Below are positions 16,874 to 25,129 of a DNA stretch of 64,000 bases, piece after piece (position 1 is the stretch's first letter; each line of letters begins with the position of its first letter). This stretch comes from Paenibacillus silagei (GTDB taxonomy: Bacteria; Bacillota; Bacilli; Paenibacillales; Paenibacillaceae): contig NZ_JAGGLV010000006.1 of the NCBI RefSeq assembly GCF_017874735.1, positions 62,001 through 126,000 of the forward strand, given 5' to 3'. Under the pieces are notes generated by a model. It was not told the DNA's origin. It did no database searches and worked only from the letters and a program-made list of their open reading frames with translations. The position numbers and the translations under genes were made by a program.

Positions 16874-18728
16874 GTTGTCCTACTCCTCCCCGCGGCAGCC
16901 GCATATCCATTCGTGTTCCCTGCTCCGTGCTATGAATGACCAGACCCGACTCCTCTCCATACAAAAGCTTCAGCCGGGTATTCAGATTCTTCAGCCCGAT
17001 ACTCTCCATCCCGTCCTCTTCGGCCGTGTCCGCTACGCGGTCCTCCCACTGCATCTGAAGGGAGCTGAGCACCTGCTCCAGCCGTTCTCCGCTGATGCCC
17101 GGCCCATCGTCCAGCACAGAGATGACGCTGTGTGTGCCGGTGATACGCGCCTCAATGGTGATGGTAACCGTACTCGATACCTTTTCCAGCGCATGCTTGA
17201 TGCAGTTCTCCACCAGGGTCTGGATCGACAGCTTGGGAATTCGCAGCTCCATCAGGCTCTCATCCCAGGCGTACACCACCTGCATCCGGTTCCCGAACCG
17301 CGCCTTCTGCAGCGCCAGATACCGTTCAATATGCCGCAGCTCCTCCCTTGCCTGCACGACATCCTTGCCGCTAATGCAGTATCGCAGGGTCAGGGCCAGG
17401 TTGTCCACCATCTCGACAATATCGTCGTTGTTGTTCTTGAGTGCCTTGGTAGAGATCGCCTGGAGCGCATTGTACAGGAAATGGGGATTAATTTCAGCCT
17501 CCAGGGCTTTAAGGACGGCGTTCTTTTCAACAATTTTCATTTTATAGCGTTCATTGATCAGCTCATTCGTCTTCTCGACCATCTTGTTGAAATGGCGCGA
17601 CAGGTAGGCGATCTCATCCTTGCCTGCAACCGCAGCCTGCGCATCGAAGCTCCCGGTACTGAACCGCTGCATTTGGAGCGACAAATTCTTCAGCGGATGG
17701 GTAATCCGGTTCGAGGTGAAGCTGACCAGCACCACAGATACGATCAGGAACAGAAGGCCAATCGCCACACTTAACGTACGCGTCGTTGTAGCTGCTTCAT
17801 AGATTTGGGTGTAGGGAATCGGCTTGACGAGCTTCCAGCCTTCCTTTTGGCTGATATCGTAGATTACCAGGTACTTCTGCCCCTTATCCGACCAGGTTAC
17901 GCGCCCCTTCTGCTCCGGTGTCAGCAGCTTCGCCAGTCCCGCCTCCCTGCTCTCTCGGTAGAATTCCTTATCATCCACCTTGAAGGGCTCGCCGTCCGGG
18001 CTGATATACATCAGATGCTCTCCGGTGCTGAACGGGATATCCCGCATAATCTCATCGGTCACGGAGGAGTTCAAATATAGCGATAATACCGCCTGCGGCT
18101 CGCGTGAGACAATGGAGCGGATCAGCCGGTGGTAGCCCATGAACACCTTATTATGGTTGACGGGGTAATCGGCGCTGTTCACGCTGGCCGGCTGCTCCTC
18201 CACGAACGACTGATAGGAACGGTTATACGGACTCTTAAGCGCCCGCTTATACCACGGCAGGTCATCAATAGGCGGGTGCTCGGATACCCGGACGGTGATG
18301 TTATAGTTCTCCTTAGTGACATAATAATACTTCTGCTCCTTGATTACATAGAGATAGGCAGCCTCCAGATCATTGCGCGAAAAATACAGATTCCGCAGAT
18401 AATCCTCCACGTACATCCGGGAGCTGTAGTCTTCCGATTCATGCAAAAGCGCATAATTGAACTCATCGTAGGAGATTTGCGGCAGAGACAATTGCTCAAT
18501 CCCGCTCAGATAACTCTCCAGATTCCGTCCGACCAGGAGCAGGTTGTTGCTAGTACTGGCAATGCTGTTATCGACCGATTCCCGCTGCAGCATGCTATAG
18601 GATATGTAGGTGAGTGAACTGACCACCAGGATGATGATAATCGTAAACAACAGAATCAGCTTGTTAGCCAGGCGGCGGGACACCCGCGCCAGTAAAGGCT
18701 CGATCAGCTTAACCCACACTTTTCTCAT
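16866..18728 (-). CDS. YesM-type sensor histidine kinase
   Basis: 620 residues from ATG 18728 (GGAG upstream; the reading from 18791 adds 21 residues with no ribosome site). TM near 20-42, extracellular sensor of about 270 residues, second TM near 315-337, HAMP, then the kinase motif EINPHFLYNALQAIS and the ATPase N-box ENCIKHALEK and G-box DDGPGIS. It is the partner of the overlapping response regulator. It lies divergent to the sugar permease genes, so the ligand is likely the transported sugar. Confidence 0.95.
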   Translation of the reverse strand: MRKVWVKLIEPLLARVSRRLANKLILLFTIIIILVVSSLTYISYSMLQRESVDNSIASTSNNLLLVGRNLESYLSGIEQLSLPQISYDEFNYALLHESEDYSSRMYVEDYLRNLYFSRNDLEAAYLYVIKEQKYYYVTKENYNITVRVSEHPPIDDLPWYKRALKSPYNRSYQSFVEEQPASVNSADYPVNHNKVFMGYHRLIRSIVSREPQAVLSLYLNSSVTDEIMRDIPFSTGEHLMYISPDGEPFKVDDKEFYRESREAGLAKLLTPEQKGRVTWSDKGQKYLVIYDISQKEGWKLVKPIPYTQIYEAATTTRTLSVAIGLLFLIVSVVLVSFTSNRITHPLKNLSLQMQRFSTGSFDAQAAVAGKDEIAYLSRHFNKMVEKTNELINERYKMKIVEKNAVLKALEAEINPHFLYNALQAISTKALKNNNDDIVEMVDNLALTLRYCISGKDVVQAREELRHIERYLALQKARFGNRMQVVYAWDESLMELRIPKLSIQTLVENCIKHALEKVSSTVTITIEARITGTHSVISVLDDGPGISGERLEQVLSSLQMQWEDRVADTAEEDGMESIGLKNLNTRLKLLYGEESGLVIHSTEQGTRMDMRLPRGGVGQHV

Positions 18729-18801
18729 GATGCTCTCCGCTCTCCCCGCTGCCGGTTTTGGGGACTTTTCCGGCCTCCGCAGTCCGTTCACCTTTTTACC
18801 C

Positions 18802-18851
18802 TTAAGTGTACTCTTAAATCCATTTTTGACGATACGGGTCTACTCTATAAT
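18802..18851. promoter_or_regulatory. Divergent regulatory region: dyad and permease promoter
   Basis: TTAAGTGTACTCTTAA (18802-18817) is a 16-bp dyad with one mismatched pair, centred on GTAC. Just beyond it on the plus strand is a perfect -10 TATAAT (18846-18851) with only a poor -35 in the TTTTTGACG stretch (18823-18831), 14-16 nt away. A weak -35 next to a dyad fits activation by the divergent YesN-type regulator. Confidence 0.52.
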
Positions 18852-18935
18852 ACACAATATAGACTAACCGGAATGGTTAAGTGTGGCAAGCCAGGCCTAC
18901 TACTCCCACCCTATAACTCAAGAAGAGGTGCATCC

Positions 18936-19826
18936 ATGTTAAAAACACTCGGCAAAAGATGGCGCGAGAAATTCGAATTCGGAATCTTCACTCTCCCGGT
19001 TCTGATCTGTATCGCTGTAGCCTTCTATATTCCGTTCGCCATGACCATCCGCTATTCAATGACCAAGTGGAACGGGATCTCCAAGCACCCCAAGTTCGTC
19101 GGGCTGGATAATTTCAAGCAGATCTTCTCCGGCGATACCAACTTCTCGGATGCTGCCTGGTTCACGATTAAATACGCGGTGCTCTACATTATCATAGTCA
19201 ACGTGCTGGCGATTCTGCTGGCCGTGCTGCTGGACATGAAGCTGAGAAGCACCTCCTGGCTGAGAGCGGCCTTCTTCATCCCTTATATCCTCAGCCTTGT
19301 GATTGTCGGCTTCATCTGGAAATTCATCTTCATGCAGGGCTTCAACTCGCTGGGTGAGAGCACCGGCTGGGCAATCTTCGATCTAAGCTGGCTCGGGACA
19401 CCGGGACTGGCCTTCATCTCCATCCTGGGCGTATCCATCTGGCAGTCCATCGGGTTCTATCTGGTTATCTACATTGCCGGTCTGCAATCTGTGCCTGAGG
19501 ATCTCAAGGAAGCCGCTACAGTAGACGGTGCCGGACCGCTGAGACGATTCTTCAGCATTACGCTGCCGCTGCTTGCCCCATCGATCACGATCTCTGTGTT
19601 CATGGCGCTCACCAATTCAATCAAGGTATTCGATGTCATCCTGTCGCTGACCGGCGGCGGTCCCGGCGGAACTACCTACAGTATTGCTTATGATATCTAC
19701 AGGGATACGTTCCAGAACAATCTGTACGGCTACGGCACGGCGAAAGCGCTTATCCTGTTCCTGGCTGTGCTTGTCGTGACGATCATCCAGCTGACAGTCT
19801 TCAAACGGAGAGAGGTAGAGGCCTAA
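18936..19826 (+). CDS. CUT1 sugar ABC transporter permease, MalF-like
   Basis: 296 residues from ATG 18936, with AGAGGTG upstream; the longer start at 18873 lacks a ribosome site. Six TM segments beginning at about residue 15 and the permease EAA loop EAATVDGAGPLRRF near residue 208, which contacts the ATPase. First gene of the divergent plus-strand operon; its stop TAATG overlaps the next start. No ATPase gene is nearby, so a shared MsmX/MsmK-type ATPase is presumed. Confidence 0.95.
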   Translation: MLKTLGKRWREKFEFGIFTLPVLICIAVAFYIPFAMTIRYSMTKWNGISKHPKFVGLDNFKQIFSGDTNFSDAAWFTIKYAVLYIIIVNVLAILLAVLLDMKLRSTSWLRAAFFIPYILSLVIVGFIWKFIFMQGFNSLGESTGWAIFDLSWLGTPGLAFISILGVSIWQSIGFYLVIYIAGLQSVPEDLKEAATVDGAGPLRRFFSITLPLLAPSITISVFMALTNSIKVFDVILSLTGGGPGGTTYSIAYDIYRDTFQNNLYGYGTAKALILFLAVLVVTIIQLTVFKRREVEA

Positions 19827-20662
19827 TGAAAACAAACCACAACAAGGCGGGCAAGATCATACTGGAAATTGTCCTGGTCCTCTTGTCTCTGCTGTTCCTG
19901 TATCCACTGTTCCTGACAATCATTAACTCGTTAAAAAGCTTCGGCGAGGTCATGACCGATGTCATCGCCCTCCCGCAGAAGCTGACCTTCAGCAACTATG
20001 CCTATGTCTGGGAGTTCATCAACTATCCGCGGCTGTTCCTGAACAACTTCATCATTACGGGTGTCGGCCTGCTCGGTATCGTATTCATCTCCTCCATCGC
20101 CGCCTATAAGCTGGCCCGGACCAAGACCAGATGGAGCGGTGTCCTGTACTTCCTGTGCATTATGCCGATGCTGATCCCGTTCCAGTCGATCATGCTGACG
20201 GTCCTCCAGACCGCCAAGAACCTCAACCTGTCGGAGAGCACGTGGGGACTGGGTCTCCTGTATTGGGGCTTCGGCGCTCCGCTGGCGGTGTTCATCTATC
20301 ACGGCTTCGTGAAGGGTATCCCGACAGAGATTGACGAGAGTGCGACGATTGACGGCGCTTCCGGCTTCCGCCTGTTCTTCAGCGTGATCTTCCCGCTGCT
20401 GAAATCGGTCACCACGACCATCGTCATCATCGATGTCATGTGGATCTGGAATGACTTCCTGCTCCCGCTGCTGATGGTCAACGGTTCACCGGAGACGAAG
20501 ACGTTAACGCTGGCCGCTTACACCTTCGTGGGCCAGTATACCTCGGACTGGCAGTATGCCATGACCGCTATGGTAATGGCGGTGCTTCCATCGATCGTGG
20601 TCTTCATCTTCCTGCAGAAATACATTGTGAAGGGCGTTGTCGCGGGGGCGGTTAAGGGCTGA
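19826..20662 (+). CDS. CUT1 sugar ABC transporter permease, MalG-like
   Basis: 278 residues, six TM segments, EAA loop DESATIDGASGFRLF near residue 170. ATG at 19826 overlaps the stop of the MalF-like gene, so the two are translationally coupled and form the heterodimeric channel. The last residues VAGAVKG are typical of this family. The binding protein encoded at 13779-15104 is the likely partner. Confidence 0.95.
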   Translation: MKTNHNKAGKIILEIVLVLLSLLFLYPLFLTIINSLKSFGEVMTDVIALPQKLTFSNYAYVWEFINYPRLFLNNFIITGVGLLGIVFISSIAAYKLARTKTRWSGVLYFLCIMPMLIPFQSIMLTVLQTAKNLNLSESTWGLGLLYWGFGAPLAVFIYHGFVKGIPTEIDESATIDGASGFRLFFSVIFPLLKSVTTTIVIIDVMWIWNDFLLPLLMVNGSPETKTLTLAAYTFVGQYTSDWQYAMTAMVMAVLPSIVVFIFLQKYIVKGVVAGAVKG

Positions 20663-20679
20663 TCCTGTTCTCACTATGC

Positions 20680-20737
20680 AAAGAGGCGTCCCCATAAGCC
20701 GTGTAACGGCTACATGGGACGCCTTTTCTTTTTGTCA
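20680..20737 (+). terminator. Terminator after permease operon
   Basis: AGGCGTCCC pairs with GGGACGCCT around an inner AGCCGTG/CGGCT stem, followed by TTTTCTTTTT. It may also end the converging response regulator transcript. Confidence 0.9.
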
Positions 20738-20746
20738 CGGGATATA

Positions 20747-21856
20747 CTAATGAGCCTGCAGCCACTCATTCTTGATTTCCGGCGGCAGCTCAAGCCCCAG
20801 CTCATTTTTACAAGCCGCTTCAAACTGCTCATACCGTCTGTCGATATTCTCTAATGCGCCGCGTCCTCTATACATGCTAATCAGGAGGCGGTTCATTTCC
20901 TCCTCCAACGGATACAGCGACAAGTATTGCTCAAGACGTAATTCCGCTGCTGCTCCATTTCCAGCCGTAAGCTCAGCCGCCGCCAATTCCCGGACCATTG
21001 CTGTATATTGCTTGAAGAAGGCTTCCTCTAACGGGATCTTCCATAAGTAATTCTTACCCTCCAGCAGCGGCCCCTGATACAGCGAACAGAGCTCTTCGGC
21101 TTGCTCTGTGGTCAGTCTGCCCTCACTGTGAACCTGCTGCAGTTGATGATACTGCAGGAGATCATATTGTTTATTTGCCGTATCCAGCCTGTAACCGTCA
21201 TTAAGCTTCTGTATGCTCATCGGAATTTTGTTCTCTTTCAGGACCTTTTTTAACAGGTACAGGGTATTATGCAGATTGGATAATCCCCGCTCTCCCTTCG
21301 CATCCTGCCACAACAAATCAATGAGCTTCCACTTGCTGATATACCGTCCAGGGTGGCAGAGAAGATAAGCGAATAATTCCTCGGTCCGGCGGGTTCGGAA
21401 GTGGACCGGGAGTCCCTCCGGATTAAGGACTTCAAATTCACCGAAGCAGCGGATGGAGAAGCTAGACTTGACGGTCTCTGCGGGAATGTGGGTTGTCCGG
21501 TGCTTGAACAGCCGCCCGGTGACCCGCTGAATCGCTTGCGGCGTGACAGGCTTGAGAATATAATCAAGTGCACTTACTTCGAATGCTTCAAGCGCATAAT
21601 CCTTATAAGCCGTAGTGAACACTATCTCTGCCTGACCCAGCTGTTCATGGATGTGCACTGCAAGCTGCAGCCCGTTCATCCTCGGCATCTCCACATCAAT
21701 GAACACGATATCCGGCTGCAGCTCCTGCAGATTCGCCAAGGCCTCTACCGGATTCGTAAAAGCTCCTACAATGCTGTAATTGCTATTTTGGCCAACCAGC
21801 ACCTTCATTAAATCCAGGATTGGCCGTTCATCCTCAACAATCATCGCCCGAAACAT
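20747..21856 (-). CDS. Response regulator with winged-helix and BTAD (SARP-like) domains
   Basis: 369 residues from ATG 21856, which has GGAGGGG upstream (the reading from 21874 starts before that site). Receiver at 1-120 with Asp54 (IVFIDVEMPRMNG) and Lys in DYILKPVTP; a trans_reg_C-type winged helix at about 140-220 (RTRRTEELFAYLLCHPGRYISK); then a bacterial transcriptional activator domain of TPR-like helices to the end (LYQGPLLEG, YPLEEEMNRLLISMY). This layout is less common in Firmicutes than YesN or LytTR types. It lies 36 bp after the hybrid kinase gene and is its evident partner. Regulated genes unknown; the neighbouring beta-galactosidase is possible. Confidence 0.92.
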   Translation of the reverse strand: MFRAMIVEDERPILDLMKVLVGQNSNYSIVGAFTNPVEALANLQELQPDIVFIDVEMPRMNGLQLAVHIHEQLGQAEIVFTTAYKDYALEAFEVSALDYILKPVTPQAIQRVTGRLFKHRTTHIPAETVKSSFSIRCFGEFEVLNPEGLPVHFRTRRTEELFAYLLCHPGRYISKWKLIDLLWQDAKGERGLSNLHNTLYLLKKVLKENKIPMSIQKLNDGYRLDTANKQYDLLQYHQLQQVHSEGRLTTEQAEELCSLYQGPLLEGKNYLWKIPLEEAFFKQYTAMVRELAAAELTAGNGAAAELRLEQYLSLYPLEEEMNRLLISMYRGRGALENIDRRYEQFEAACKNELGLELPPEIKNEWLQAH

Positions 21857-21892
21857 GGAAGACCCCTCCTTCACGCAGAATCATATTTACTC

Positions 21893-24800
21893 CTACTCCT
21901 CAGAAGCCCCTTGCCCGGAGCCGCCGCCGCTGAGCGGCAGATAGATCGTTACCTTCGTACCGCTGTCTGCTTCAGAATGAATGCTTAAGCTGGCTCCCGG
22001 AATCATATCCAGACGCTTGCGGATATTCTGAATACCAATGCTTCCTTGCAGCTCTCCTTGACTATTCAATATATATAACAGATCAGCGGGAATGCCTACA
22101 CCGTCATCTTCGACTATAATCCTCATGTAGCCGTCACCAGCCTGAATTCTTAAGGCAACCTTGCCTTGCCCCTCCTTCTCGAACAGTCCATGACGGATGG
22201 CATTCTCAATAAATGGCTGGATGCAGAGGGACGGGATATTCACTACCTTCAGGGAATCATCCACCTGGCTGCTATAGTCGAACCTCTCCCCGAAGCGGGC
22301 TTGTTCAATTTCAACATAGGCTTGAATCAGCTCCAGCTCCCGGTACAACGGAATGACAAGTGTGGAGCGGTCCATATCCAGAATAAAGCGCATATATTGG
22401 CTGAGCATGGTTAACAGATAAGCTGCCTTGACGCCATCGGTATAACAGAATGAGATAATACTGCTCATCGCATTATACAGGAAATGCGGTTTGATCTGGG
22501 CTTGATGGAACGCATGCTCATGCCGGATCGCTTCCTGGATCGACAATTTCATGGCCAGCAGGTTATGAATCCGGGCCATCAGCGTCTCGCTCTCAAAGGG
22601 CTTGGTCACAAAATCATTCGCCCCGGCCCGGAAGCCCAGCGCAATATCGGAAGGTGCATCCTTGACTGTGGCGAACAGAATCGGCAGATCAAGTATAGAA
22701 TGACGGCTGCGCAGTGATTGGCATAATTCTATCCCCGATGTACCCGGCATCATGATATCCAGAATGACAAGATCCACTTGCTGATATTCCTGAAGTTTGG
22801 TCAATGCTTCCTTGGCGGAGAAGGCTACCAGCACATTATAATCATGACGACGGAGAATATTCAGCAGGGTATGGATGTTGGAGGCCTCATCGTCTACAAT
22901 CAGAATGGTTTGCCCTTCCCGGTCCAGTACATCAAGCACCGTATAATCAACATCGGCATGCAGCGCGTAAGGTTCGGATACGGCAGCCTGCTGATATTCG
23001 GGAATAGGGTCTACTAGGGGCAGCGTAAATACCATGCGGGTTCCCTTGCCCTTCTCGGACCAATCCACCCGAATCACACCGCCCATACGCTCCACCAGCT
23101 TCCTGCTGATATACAGCCCTACCCCCATTCCGGTATATCCGTCCTGCGGCAGCAGCCTGTCCACCTGCTCAAAATATTCAAAGATCGCCGCATGGTTCTC
23201 TTCGGATATCCCTGTTCCGGTGTCCTCCACTTCAATGAAGACCTCACTCCCGGCTACTCTTGCTGTAATCTGAATCGATCCCTGACGGGTATGCTTAATC
23301 GCGTTATGAACCAGGTTATACATTACCTGCCGCAGTCTGCTCTCATCCGCGAGTACCCATGTATCGGCATCCACCTGGTTGAGCAGCTGCACCTCTTTGC
23401 CCGCCAGCTCGAACCGGAGAATATCATATACAATTTGGACAGCCACTCTTAGATCAACAGCGGTCTGGTGCAATCGCAGCTCTCCGTGCCTCAACCGGCT
23501 GACATCGATCAGATCCTGGATCAGCATCGACAACTTCGTGGACGTATCCTTAATCAGCCACAGATTCTGCTTCTGGCCTGCATGCAAATTCTCTTCCTGA
23601 TTCTCCAGTAAAAAAGAGGTCATATTCATTATTCCATGAAGCGGTGTCTTGATCTCATGAGAGGTGTTCATCAGGAATTCATCCTTCAGCTGGTTCGCTG
23701 TCCATAGCTTACGGGATAGAATCTCTGTTTTGGCATACGCATTCGAGAACCTTACGGCCAGCAGGATATTAATGAGCACAATAAATGCAATAACTCCACA
23801 TCTTCCTGTAAAATTGCTCTGCACAATATTCTCGGAATAAAGGCCGTCATTCATCAGATAGATCATCAGCGCAGTGGCTCCGCCAATGAACAGCATCAGC
23901 TCCGCACGGTCTGCCACCTGACTCTGCCTGCGGATATACAAATAGACCATTCTAGCTACAATGCCGAGCATAACGATCCAGAGATAGAATATAAAGAAAT
24001 ATTTCACTCGAATATGCACCGCATATGGCAAAAGCACAACCATAACAAGATAGGCCATAAACGGGGTAAGAATCAGCTTCAGCCTGCGCAGCGACATCAG
24101 GTGCGACTCTACGGTACAAAAGAACACAATAATCAGTATCGCGTTAAGAAAATGGCTGACATCCAGCAGCTTATACGAAAAATCAAAGGGGACCGACGGC
24201 AGGAGACGCTGAAACATCTTTTCCCCGTACAAGGAGTTCTGCAAGGCCAGAAACAATAAGAAAAATCCGCTAAGCAAATACTCCTTCTCATGGCGGCCAA
24301 TAAAATAGAAGCTGAGGTGATAGGCACCGAACATGGCCAAGATCAAAATGATTCCGATATCCGCACCGATCTGTATCATGTTGCGCCGGGTGATGTCCTC
24401 TTGTGCTCCAAGCGTGAGGGAGTTCACAATTCCTCCGGTGACAAAATTATAGTTAGAGACTTGGATCACAATCTCGAGCCTGCGGGCATCCGGATGAAAA
24501 AATATCGAATACGGTGTGTTTCCGGGTTGAAACGCGCCTTTGTCCGTGGAAGGAAGCCCGCTGGCCCCCTCCTCTTGTCCACCAATAAACAGACGGTGGG
24601 CCATGCGGATGCTTCTTATTTTCAAGCCGAGTATTTCATCGGTATCCTTCAATAATACCTGTAAACGGTAGGTGCCTGAACCCCTGCTGCTCATCCCGCC
24701 AGCGGGATTCTTGCCGCGCCAGGTACCGGGAACCTTCAAATAGGCAGGCGGAGAATCATACCGGCCTTGCCGGAAATCCTCAGGGCTCAGCAGCTTATCC

Positions 24801-25000
24801 TGGTAAAACTCCCACTCACCATCCAAATTCACGACTCCCTGCTGCTCAAGATTCCATGAGGACAGATCCAGTACTCCCTTCTCCACGCTTACCTCATTTT
24901 GAGGAGGCCGTGTCAGTAAGAAGATTATGAAGATCAAAGAAAAGATAATACAGAAGAATATGCCGATTCCCGCAAGTCTGCGGATATTTACCTTTCTCAC
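21893..25000 (-). CDS. 7TM hybrid sensor kinase with two kinase modules and internal receiver
   Basis: 1035 residues from GTG 25000 (GGAGG 6 nt upstream); a TTG at 25018 has no ribosome site. Order: TM at about 10-30; extracellular galactose-binding-like sensor (7TMR-DISMED2-type) to about 200; seven TM segments at about 205-420; HisKA with HEIKTPLHG (His448) and HATPase with NAIKH and GMGVGLYISRKLVERMGG; a receiver with Asp748 (VILDIMMPG); then a second, YesM/LytS-type kinase with QIKPHFLYNA (His839) and its own HATPase (ENAIRHGL, DDGVGI). Signals could pass from the first kinase through the internal receiver to the second, then to the BTAD regulator. Ligand unknown. Confidence 0.94.
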   Translation of the reverse strand: MRKVNIRRLAGIGIFFCIIFSLIFIIFLLTRPPQNEVSVEKGVLDLSSWNLEQQGVVNLDGEWEFYQDKLLSPEDFRQGRYDSPPAYLKVPGTWRGKNPAGGMSSRGSGTYRLQVLLKDTDEILGLKIRSIRMAHRLFIGGQEEGASGLPSTDKGAFQPGNTPYSIFFHPDARRLEIVIQVSNYNFVTGGIVNSLTLGAQEDITRRNMIQIGADIGIILILAMFGAYHLSFYFIGRHEKEYLLSGFFLLFLALQNSLYGEKMFQRLLPSVPFDFSYKLLDVSHFLNAILIIVFFCTVESHLMSLRRLKLILTPFMAYLVMVVLLPYAVHIRVKYFFIFYLWIVMLGIVARMVYLYIRRQSQVADRAELMLFIGGATALMIYLMNDGLYSENIVQSNFTGRCGVIAFIVLINILLAVRFSNAYAKTEILSRKLWTANQLKDEFLMNTSHEIKTPLHGIMNMTSFLLENQEENLHAGQKQNLWLIKDTSTKLSMLIQDLIDVSRLRHGELRLHQTAVDLRVAVQIVYDILRFELAGKEVQLLNQVDADTWVLADESRLRQVMYNLVHNAIKHTRQGSIQITARVAGSEVFIEVEDTGTGISEENHAAIFEYFEQVDRLLPQDGYTGMGVGLYISRKLVERMGGVIRVDWSEKGKGTRMVFTLPLVDPIPEYQQAAVSEPYALHADVDYTVLDVLDREGQTILIVDDEASNIHTLLNILRRHDYNVLVAFSAKEALTKLQEYQQVDLVILDIMMPGTSGIELCQSLRSRHSILDLPILFATVKDAPSDIALGFRAGANDFVTKPFESETLMARIHNLLAMKLSIQEAIRHEHAFHQAQIKPHFLYNAMSSIISFCYTDGVKAAYLLTMLSQYMRFILDMDRSTLVIPLYRELELIQAYVEIEQARFGERFDYSSQVDDSLKVVNIPSLCIQPFIENAIRHGLFEKEGQGKVALRIQAGDGYMRIIVEDDGVGIPADLLYILNSQGELQGSIGIQNIRKRLDMIPGASLSIHSEADSGTKVTIYLPLSGGGSGQGASEE

Positions 25001-25079
25001 AAACAGCCTCCAGTTCAAATCATCGATGTTCTCATTCTAACTTAATGCACTTATAAAAATCTCACAAAATACTTAAACA

Positions 25080-25122
25080 GAAAAAAGCACCATCCAGCGG
25101 AGCTTCCTGGACAGTGCTTCCT
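25080..25122 (-). terminator. Terminator after beta-galactosidase gene
   Basis: Minus strand: AAGCACTGTCCAG pairs with CTGGATGGTGCTT, then six T. Confidence 0.87.
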
Positions 25123-25129
25123 TCTTGCA

